Assembly: GCA_964508765.1 (NCBI GenBank)
Contig: CAZDVD010000080.1
Coordinates: 1-6,446, forward strand
Length of the DNA: 6,446 nucleotides
DNA from: JABMPR01 sp964508765
GTDB taxonomy: Bacteria > Fidelibacterota > UBA8477 > JABMPR01
Reading direction: 5' to 3'
Made by a program: the position numbers and the translations under genes. Positions 1-5,207 of this stretch are shown in pieces. A model generated the notes under the pieces. The model was not told where the DNA came from and ran no database searches. It saw nothing but the letters and a program-made list of their open reading frames with translations. Every line of letters begins with the position of its first letter. Position 1 is the stretch's first letter.

Positions 1-237
1 TTCTTTTTGAATGGGTTCAAGATATTCACCCATACGAGGGTCAATTTCTATGGCATGGAGCTGTTTCACTCGAGGAGCGAATAGTCGGGTAAGCGCTCCT
101 GATCCAGGTCCAATTTCAACCATCACATCATTAGACAGGGGGTTCACAGTCCGCACGAGTTTATCCAACATGGATGGATCAGTAATGAAGTTTTGACCCC
201 ACTTTTTCAGGGCAAACAGATCAGGTCTTAGACCCAT
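1..237 (-). CDS. rsmA: 16S rRNA (adenine(1518)-N(6)/adenine(1519)-N(6))-dimethyltransferase RsmA, N-terminal part (runs off window)
   Basis: Only the first 79 codons are present; the family is usually about 260 residues, so about 180 lie beyond the left edge. The enzyme uses SAM to dimethylate two adjacent adenines in the terminal loop of 16S rRNA helix 45, late in 30S assembly. Seen in the sequence: the family's N-terminal signature KKWGQNFITD (residues 11-20); SAM-binding motif I, VEIGPGSGALT (40-50), with E41, G43, G45 and G47; and an acidic motif, AIEIDPRM (62-69), whose E64 is expected to bind the SAM ribose. The ATG at 235-237 is chosen because the frame upstream meets a stop at 256-258 and a GAGG ribosome site lies 8 nt upstream. 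It is the last gene of the same-strand series, 81 nt after tatD. The homologous ErmC-type rRNA methylases share these motifs, but the GQNF signature and housekeeping neighbours favour RsmA. Confidence 0.96.
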   Translation of the reverse strand, partial: MGLRPDLFALKKWGQNFITDPSMLDKLVRTVNPLSNDVMVEIGPGSGALTRLFAPRVKQLHAIEIDPRMGEYLEPIQKE

Positions 238-245
238 GATGGGAA

Positions 246-249
246 CCTC
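246..249 (-). promoter_or_regulatory. Shine-Dalgarno sequence of rsmA
   Basis: Read on the minus strand this is GAGG, 8 nt before the rsmA ATG. It supports that ATG as the start, together with the in-frame stop just upstream (256-258). It is one of only two clear ribosome sites in the window. Confidence 0.55.
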
Positions 250-275
250 AAGTTGTTATGCAGGAAAGCAGGGGC

Positions 276-289
276 CGCATTGCAATGCG
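276..289. repeat. 14-bp perfect palindrome in the tatD-rsmA spacer
   Basis: The sequence CGCATTGCAATGCG equals its own reverse complement. It sits 38 nt upstream of the rsmA start, in an 81-nt non-coding spacer (238-318). In RNA it could only form a 5-bp stem with a TGCA loop, so it fits a dimeric DNA-binding site at least as well as a hairpin. GTTGT (252-256) and ACAAC (295-299) flank it as a looser outer inverted repeat with a different centre. No binding protein is recognised. Confidence 0.4.
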
Positions 290-306
290 CCTTTACAACA
301 GACAGT

Positions 307-340
307 AAAAAAATGGGATTATTGGAGATCATCAAACCCA
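307..340 (-). terminator. Possible intrinsic terminator overlapping the tatD 3' end
   Basis: On the minus strand, TGGG (337-340) pairs with CCCA (314-317). Further interrupted pairing inside (UUG with UAA, then UG with CA) closes a 5-nt loop. Seven T follow directly (307-313 on the plus strand are A). A GC-rich stem base followed by a U7 tract is the layout of a rho-independent terminator. The stem has two mismatches, and its 3' side uses the TAA stop and last codons of tatD, so strength is probably modest. If real, rsmA needs its own promoter in 238-306 or depends on read-through. Confidence 0.35.
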
Positions 341-1095
341 AAAAAGAGTTCGGCATTTTTGGTTGTTCTTTTTGCCAGATCAATAGGACTGATTCCCCGC
401 AAGTCGGCAATTTTCTCAGCAATATGTGGGATATATTTTGGTTCGTTGGGACGTTTACCGCGATGGGGGACTGGCGTAAGAAAGGGACTGTCGGTTTCCA
501 GCATGAGACGCTCCAGGGGCATCCGTGCAGCCACATCCTGAACGGCTTCATTTTTCTTAAAAGTAACGGTTCCAGTAAAAGAGATATGATAGCCCTTATC
601 CAGGAGTGGTTTAGCAATTTCCCAGGGTGAGGGCCAGCAGTGAAAAACCCCTCGGGTATTCCCGTGTTCAAGGATTTGCTGGATAATATCCTGATCTGCT
701 TCACGGTTATGAATAATGGCTGGCTTACCTGTTGCCATAGCCAGATCGAGATGATCGCGAAAGAATATTTTTTGCAGGTCAGGAGGGGAGTCATCCCAGT
801 AGTAGTCCAGACCCGTTTCACCTACAGCCACCACTTTTGGATGGGTGAGCATATCAACGATTTCCTTCTCCCAGTTTTCAGGGGCTTTGGAGCAATCGTT
901 GGGGTGGATTCCGGCAGCAGCAAAAATTTGAGGATGATCTTCAGCAAGACGAATAGCAATTTCTGAGGTGGGAAGGTCAATTCCTACAACAACCATTTTG
1001 TGGATACCCTGTTCAGCAGCAGCGTCCAGGATTTCGCTCGTCCTATCCAGTAGAGGCTCAATGTTCAGATGACAATGGGTATCAATATAATTCAT
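319..1095 (-). CDS. tatD: TatD-family metal-dependent DNase
   Basis: This is a complete 258-residue member of the TatD family (usual length about 255-265), a TIM-barrel amidohydrolase-fold enzyme. Relatives are cytoplasmic Mg-dependent 3'-5' exonucleases/DNases linked to DNA repair and quality control. Visible metal-site motifs in order: DTHCHL (residues 5-10; D5, H7, H9); GETGLDYY (92-99; E93); IIHNRE (127-132; H129); FHCWPS (151-156; H152); and ETDSPFL (200-206; D202). All expected ligands are present, so the enzyme should be active. The start is secure because DTHCH always lies a few residues from the N terminus. No Shine-Dalgarno sequence is seen: the 14 nt before the ATG are AT-rich, and beyond them begins the large inverted repeat. 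The gene lies between metG and rsmA, as its homologue yabD does in Bacillus. The exact substrate cannot be told from sequence. Confidence 0.95.
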   Translation of the reverse strand: MNYIDTHCHLNIEPLLDRTSEILDAAAEQGIHKMVVVGIDLPTSEIAIRLAEDHPQIFAAAGIHPNDCSKAPENWEKEIVDMLTHPKVVAVGETGLDYYWDDSPPDLQKIFFRDHLDLAMATGKPAIIHNREADQDIIQQILEHGNTRGVFHCWPSPWEIAKPLLDKGYHISFTGTVTFKKNEAVQDVAARMPLERLMLETDSPFLTPVPHRGKRPNEPKYIPHIAEKIADLRGISPIDLAKRTTKNAELFFGFDDLQ

Positions 1096-1109
1096 AAATA
1101 TTCGTACTT

Positions 1110-1193
1110 TTTTTACAACGAACTTGACGAAGTGAACGAATGGTAAAAACCATTAATACAAGTTCGTGTTGTTCGTTCAATTCGTTGTAAAAA
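1110..1193. repeat. 84-bp imperfect inverted repeat of phased ACGAA units in the metG-tatD spacer
   Basis: The outer arms are perfect 13-mers: TTTTTACAACGAA (1110-1122) and its reverse complement (1181-1193). Inside, ACGAA occurs at 1118, 1127 and 1136, exactly 9 bp apart. TTCGT occurs at 1163, 1172 and 1181, also 9 bp apart. All three pairs share one dyad centre at 1151.5. Over the 31-bp arms I count 24 Watson-Crick pairs, with mismatches clustered between the pentamers. A second register pairs ACGAACTTG (1118-1126) with 1159-1167. The element fills 84 of the 111 non-coding bases, starting 13 nt after the metG stop and ending 14 nt before the tatD ATG. Neither strand has a U-tract after the stem, so it is not a standard terminator. 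It could be a REP/MITE-like dispersed palindrome, a multi-site operator or an mRNA structure. No terminal target duplication is evident. Confidence 0.75.
1139..1154. repeat. Small hairpin inside the centre of the larger inverted repeat
   Basis: AATGGT (1139-1144) and ACCATT (1149-1154) form a perfect 6-bp stem around an AAAA loop (TTTT on the transcribed strand). Its centre (1146.5) is offset by 5 bp from the dyad of the large repeat. It uses two bases of the innermost left pentamer, so the two structures partly compete. Confidence 0.4.
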
Positions 1194-1206
1194 TCTAGCA
1201 ATCCAG

Positions 1207-3084
1207 TTATCTGACTTTGGACCCTGGATCTACAGCCTTTAAAGGAATCAATGGGGAAATGACCTTTCCGTCATCAGCAGCCAGGATCATCCCTTGGGAA
1301 AGTTCACCACGAATTTTTGCTGGTTTCAGATTAGCCACAATAGAAACAGATTTGCCGATTAAATCCTCAGGAGCATAGTGCTCTGCGATGCCGGCAATCA
1401 CCTGACGCTGTTCTGCACCTAGATCTACTTGCAGTTTTAAAAGTTTATCGGCGTTGGGATGTTTCTCGGCTTTTATAATTTTTGCAACCCGAATATCCAT
1501 TTTCATAAAATCATCAAAGGTGACCTCGTCTTTGAGATCCAACTTTTCCACTTCTTCTTCAGGGACTTCCTTGACCTCAATGCGGGGAAAGAGACCGTCG
1601 GTTTTACCTAGTTTGGTACCTGGTTTATTGTGTCCCCACTCAAACCAACCATCTTCGCTAAGACGGGCCTGGGTAGAAGTGCCCATGACTTCAAGCAACT
1701 GAGAAATTTTATCCGGAATAACGGGATAAAGATGGACGGCACTGAGGCGCAGTGCTTCAGCAGCATTGTATAAAACGGCACCGGCACGCTCTTTGTCGGT
1801 TTTCATTAATTTCCAGGGGGCCGTTTCTTCCAGATAGCGATTGATTTCTCGCAGTACATCGAAAACATGAATGATAGCATAATTCACACGCATTTGATCC
1901 AGCTCAGTGCTGACCTTTTCACTCAATGCAGCCACATGCTGCGCCAGATCTGAATCCTCAGGCAAGGTCTCACCGGGTTCAGGAAGAATAAAATCAAAAT
2001 TACGCCCCAGAAGCTTGGTAATACGATTCACCATATTACCGAGATCATTCGCCAGGTCAGAATTATAGCGGCTGATAAAGGCATCCATAGTGAAACTGGC
2101 ATCCTGACCAGGAGTCATTTCCCGCATGAGGAAATATCTTAAGGCATCAACACCATACTCATTGGCCAGATCCAGGGGTCTGACAACATTGCCCAGTGAT
2201 TTAGACATTTTGGTATCGCCCATCAACCACCAGCCGTGGGCAAAGATGGTCTTTGGAAGAGGTAGCTCAGCAGCCATGAGCATGGTTGGCCAGTAGACTG
2301 CGTGGGTGGTCAGGATATCTTTACCAATAAGATGATAATCAACGGGCCACCATTTCTTGAAATTCTCTTCCTCATGGGGATAACCAATAGCAGAGATATA
2401 GTTGGTCAAAGCATCGAACCAAACATAGGTGACATACTCGTCATCAAAGGGTAATTCAATTCCCCAGTTGAGTCTGGCTTTGGGACGGGAGATACATAGA
2501 TCCCCCAATTCTTGTCGCAGAAAACCCAGGACTTCATTTTTACGGAAGGCAGGTTGAATAAAATCGGGGTTATCGTGGATATAATTAATCAAATCTTCCT
2601 GATAGGCGGACATCTTGAACCAGTAATTAGATTCAGAGAGACGTTTCACATCTCGCCACTCACCTTCTTCGTATTCTTTATCTGTGAGAAATCGTTCTTC
2701 CGCTACAGAATACCAACCTTCATAGGTGTCTTTGTAAATCAGACCTTTATCCCACAACTTCTGGAGTAAAAAGCGAACGACGGATTTGTGATTATCCTGA
2801 GTAGTACGAATAAATTGATCATACTGAATGTTAAGAGCATCCCACTTTTCCTGAAAGCGAACAACGTATTCATCTACATGTTGTTGTGAAGTCACACCTC
2901 TTTTTTCGGCGGCTTGCTGGACTTTTTGACCATGTTCATCTGTGCCAGTTAAGAAATACGTTTCGTCTCCGAGAGCGCGATGAAAGCGGGCCACTACATC
3001 TGCCAGAATCGTCGTATAAGCATGGCCGATGTGAGGTTCATCATTTACATAATAAATAGGGGTTGTTACGTAAAATCGCGACAT
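1207..3084 (-). CDS. metG: Methionyl-tRNA synthetase with C-terminal Trbp111-like tRNA-binding domain
   Basis: This is a complete 625-residue class Ia aminoacyl-tRNA synthetase that charges tRNA-Met with methionine using ATP in the cytoplasm. Catalytic signatures: HIGH (residues 18-21) in the Rossmann fold, TGTDEHG (46-52), and the KMSKS loop (292-296) in GDTKMSKSLGNVV. The connective-peptide region (about 120-165) has no Cys-X2-Cys knuckle: where many MetRSs bind zinc it reads GWYSVAEERFLTDKE, so this is a zinc-free form. The helical anticodon-binding domain spans about 330-480. After a linker rich in Glu and Lys (about 502-522), residues 523-625 form an OB-fold EMAP/Trbp111 domain (MDIRVAKI, HPNADKLL, GELSQGMILAA), which in relatives provides dimerisation and non-specific tRNA binding. 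The ATG follows the ricT stop by 6 nt. The ribosome site is weak, so translation may be coupled to ricT. Confidence 0.98.
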   Translation of the reverse strand: MSRFYVTTPIYYVNDEPHIGHAYTTILADVVARFHRALGDETYFLTGTDEHGQKVQQAAEKRGVTSQQHVDEYVVRFQEKWDALNIQYDQFIRTTQDNHKSVVRFLLQKLWDKGLIYKDTYEGWYSVAEERFLTDKEYEEGEWRDVKRLSESNYWFKMSAYQEDLINYIHDNPDFIQPAFRKNEVLGFLRQELGDLCISRPKARLNWGIELPFDDEYVTYVWFDALTNYISAIGYPHEEENFKKWWPVDYHLIGKDILTTHAVYWPTMLMAAELPLPKTIFAHGWWLMGDTKMSKSLGNVVRPLDLANEYGVDALRYFLMREMTPGQDASFTMDAFISRYNSDLANDLGNMVNRITKLLGRNFDFILPEPGETLPEDSDLAQHVAALSEKVSTELDQMRVNYAIIHVFDVLREINRYLEETAPWKLMKTDKERAGAVLYNAAEALRLSAVHLYPVIPDKISQLLEVMGTSTQARLSEDGWFEWGHNKPGTKLGKTDGLFPRIEVKEVPEEEVEKLDLKDEVTFDDFMKMDIRVAKIIKAEKHPNADKLLKLQVDLGAEQRQVIAGIAEHYAPEDLIGKSVSIVANLKPAKIRGELSQGMILAADDGKVISPLIPLKAVDPGSKVR

Positions 3085-3090
3085 GGGGTC

Positions 3091-4020
3091 TTAGTTCTTT
3101 CTCTCTTTATTATCAGCATCCATATGCATGAGTGCTTTTTTAATGGTCTCAAGGTCATGCACCTCGATACCACCTTGCTCATATGAAACCGTACAGCGTC
3201 CATTGAGGACATCGTTTGAAATGATGGTTCCAAGTCCTTCTTTCGTCTCCAGGGGGAGTCCCACAGAAGGGAAGTCCTTCATGGATTCATGGTAAAAATC
3301 CCATTCAAAACGAAGACAGCATTTCAGCTTGCCACAGGCACCACTGAGTTTGCTGGGATTAATGGGCAAATTCTGGTCTTTGGCATATTGGGTTGTGACA
3401 GGCTCAAAGCCATCCATAAAACGGGAACAACAAATCTGTTGGCCACAGGGACCTTGTCCGTCCAGGCGTCGGGCATAATCGCGGACACCAATTTGGCGCA
3501 TCTCAATGCGGGTTCTAAACTCATAGGCCAGATCCTTAACGAGCTGTCTGAAATCCACTCGCTCTTCGGCAGTATAGAAGAAGGTCATCTTGCGACGATC
3601 CAATTGATACTCAACATCCACCAGCTTCATTTTTAGACCATTTTTCCCAATGAGTTCCAGACCTCGATTAAAAGCTGCGGGTTCATCACGGCGATTATTG
3701 TGGTGAGTACTGATTTCCTTATCGCTGGCATTACGCAAGAGTTTATGGATTGACTCGCCATTTTTGCGATTGTTAAACTCTGGCTCAGTACTGGGGTAAC
3801 GGTTACATCCCTCAACCTTATTGCAGACGGGCGTAACCTTACCGATATCTTCACCGAGTTCAGTTTCGACCACGACATAGTTGCCAGATTTCAGGGCGAG
3901 ATTTCCGGAGTTGGTGAAAGTTTCGCGACGATTGCCTTTGAAACTGACCTTTATCAATCCGGGAGGTTTGGGTTCACCTTCCTCAGAAGGCATGGGGTTG
4001 TGCTGTGCATAGTGTGTCAT
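3091..4020 (-). CDS. ricT: PSP1-domain protein, RicT/YaaT family
   Basis: This 309-residue cytoplasmic protein matches the RicT (YaaT) family throughout. In Bacillus subtilis RicT works with RicA and RicF in an iron-sulfur complex that assists RNase Y in mRNA maturation; whether those partners exist here cannot be seen. The N-terminal part (about 22-62) has the family pattern of an FKGNRR strand followed by GNYVVVETELGEDIG. The PSP1 core (about 128-240) includes MKLVDVEYQLDRRK, AEERVDFRQLVKDLA and RIEMRQIGVRDYAR. The cysteine signatures are GPCGQQICC (C192, C197, C198) and GACGKLKCC (C229, C234, C235), candidates for cluster ligands. Two more cysteines, C66 and C72, lie in the N-terminal part. 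The first 20 residues are a polar extension. The ATG at 4020 has an AGGA 9 nt upstream; an internal ATG (codon 10) is the alternative. The gene lies between holB and metG. The stop is TAA, 6 nt before metG. Confidence 0.93.
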   Translation of the reverse strand: MTHYAQHNPMPSEEGEPKPPGLIKVSFKGNRRETFTNSGNLALKSGNYVVVETELGEDIGKVTPVCNKVEGCNRYPSTEPEFNNRKNGESIHKLLRNASDKEISTHHNNRRDEPAAFNRGLELIGKNGLKMKLVDVEYQLDRRKMTFFYTAEERVDFRQLVKDLAYEFRTRIEMRQIGVRDYARRLDGQGPCGQQICCSRFMDGFEPVTTQYAKDQNLPINPSKLSGACGKLKCCLRFEWDFYHESMKDFPSVGLPLETKEGLGTIISNDVLNGRCTVSYEQGGIEVHDLETIKKALMHMDADNKERKN

Positions 4021-4029
4021 GTATTTATA

Positions 4030-4033
4030 TCCT
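4030..4033 (-). promoter_or_regulatory. Shine-Dalgarno sequence of ricT
   Basis: Read on the minus strand this is AGGA (within CCAGGAT), 9 nt before the ATG at 4020. It favours that ATG over the internal one nine codons later, which has only a run of C before it. Confidence 0.5.
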
Positions 4034-4067
4034 GGCCTTTGGTCCTGAGACCGCCGGTTCTATTCTT

Positions 4068-5207
4068 TTACGTTCGATCCTGCGTTGCTTGTCCCCGCAG
4101 GTGTTTTCGTAGTTCGAAAAATAAGGAAGTAATTGCGAGCTGCAAATGAACTTTACGTGTTAAGGCATCCTTTGTGCGTTCGATCGCTTTGATAGCTCCG
4201 TGGCTATCACAATCAGGAAAGAGCTTTTGCATTTGTTGTACTTGAGTCACCCATAAAGCGGTTTCACCGGGTTTAATATCAAGAGCCACATCCCTGAAGA
4301 AGAGGATCAGCAGGGATAGAAATTGTTGTCTCGACTCATCATTCTCTAAATCATTGTCTTTAAGTAGCAGGGATTGCTTGTGAACAGAAACAAAATCTTC
4401 TCTGGCTAGCGTGTTCAATGTGGCACGGATACGGTCCAGCCAAAACGTGTTGTCCTGTTCAGCGAATGTATGGGCAGCAGCCAGGTCACCCATGGCCATT
4501 CGAGCACTGATTTCCGCCTGAACGGCATCAACGCCCTTTTTCTCGACCAGATCATCCCGGATAAGCATCCAACTCAAATCTGGTACATGATGCATGGCAC
4601 AGCGGGAGCGAATGGTGTCAGGTAGCCGATCTGGAAATTCTGTCGTCAGCAGAAACACGGTACCTTCTGGTGGTTCTTCAAGAACCTTTAGAAGTGCATT
4701 GGCTGCTTCCACATTCATTCTATGGGCGCGGAGAATAATGACCACACGGGTACTGCCTGTATCATGAGCAAGATATATATCTTTCCTTAATTTCCGAATA
4801 GCGGCAATTCTAATATCATTGGCTCCATCAATCTGAAGATGATAGTAAGGCCATTTGATCTTTTTTGCCAGATCCTCATTTATCAAATCCATTTCCCCTT
4901 CTTTGATACCGGCGAAGGGGTCGGTTTGGCTGGCCGAACGTCGAGGCATGGCAAAAATCAGATGGAGTGAGGGGTGCTCAAGATTTTTAATTTGTCGACA
5001 CGCCGGACATTCTCCACAGGGTTTGACACGAGCTGATTTGCAATTAAGAATTGAAGCGATGGTAAACGCCAGAGCATCTTTACCTACACCGGAGTGTCCG
5101 CTGAGAATGTGAGCATGACCAAAACGACCGGAACGGATGAGTGAATCCCAATACTGGCGAGTCTGTTCTTGTCCTATAATATTAAATGGATTTAGCGCTT
5201 CAGCCAC
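4068..5207 (-). CDS. holB: DNA polymerase III subunit delta' (clamp-loader ATPase-fold subunit)
   Basis: This 379-residue AAA+ family protein is the stator subunit of the clamp loader, which opens and loads the beta sliding clamp at primed sites. Domain I begins with NPFNIIGQEQ (6-15). The P-loop is GHSGVGKD (37-44), with Asp in place of the usual Ser/Thr after the lysine. A zinc knuckle follows: C56, C64, C67, C70. The Walker B position reads ILRAHRM (158-164), lacking the acidic pair. Next come the diagnostic AANALLKVLEEPP (168-180), a sensor-like TTEFPDRLPDTI (188-199), and the SRC arginine-finger motif (201-203). Together these favour delta' over the ATP-hydrolysing gamma/tau subunit. Residues about 86-128 are an insert relative to short delta' proteins and include a WPYYHLQIDG segment. 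The start is GTG at 5205-5207, overlapping the end of the upstream gene by 16 nt. No strong ribosome site is seen, so translation is probably coupled. Confidence 0.92.
   Translation of the reverse strand: MAEALNPFNIIGQEQTRQYWDSLIRSGRFGHAHILSGHSGVGKDALAFTIASILNCKSARVKPCGECPACRQIKNLEHPSLHLIFAMPRRSASQTDPFAGIKEGEMDLINEDLAKKIKWPYYHLQIDGANDIRIAAIRKLRKDIYLAHDTGSTRVVIILRAHRMNVEAANALLKVLEEPPEGTVFLLTTEFPDRLPDTIRSRCAMHHVPDLSWMLIRDDLVEKKGVDAVQAEISARMAMGDLAAAHTFAEQDNTFWLDRIRATLNTLAREDFVSVHKQSLLLKDNDLENDESRQQFLSLLILFFRDVALDIKPGETALWVTQVQQMQKLFPDCDSHGAIKAIERTKDALTRKVHLQLAITSLFFELRKHLRGQATQDRT

Noticed and set aside
228..821. Open reading frame of 197 codons on the minus strand overlapping tatD
   Set aside because: It lies in another frame of tatD, shows no family motif, and its end also overlaps the rsmA start. 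The tatD frame has all metal-site motifs.
319..966. Plus-strand open frames opposite tatD
   Set aside because: They are antisense to a complete conserved gene, have no recognisable domain and no ribosome site.
1082..1153. Minus-strand 23-codon open frame inside the inverted repeat, overlapping the tatD start (possible leader peptide)
   Set aside because: It has no ribosome site, its coding sequence is dictated by the repeat arms, and there is no codon pattern suggesting attenuation.
1153..1180. Sigma70-like promoter for tatD (TTGAAC and TATTAA on the minus strand, 16 bp apart)
   Set aside because: Each hexamer matches only four of six consensus positions, which is expected often in AT-rich DNA, and FCB-type promoters differ from this consensus.
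1110..1193. Intrinsic terminator after metG
   Set aside because: The stem is long but AT-rich at its base, and neither strand has a U-tract after it; the bases that follow are A-rich on the transcribed strand.
3289..3636. Plus-strand open frame of 115 codons opposite ricT
   Set aside because: It is antisense to the conserved PSP1 core, and its composition is that of a shadow frame.
4041..4058. Short overlapping inverted repeats in the holB-ricT gap (GGTC/GACC and ACCG/CGGT)
   Set aside because: Stems of only 4 bp, mutually exclusive and with no U-tract; likely chance.
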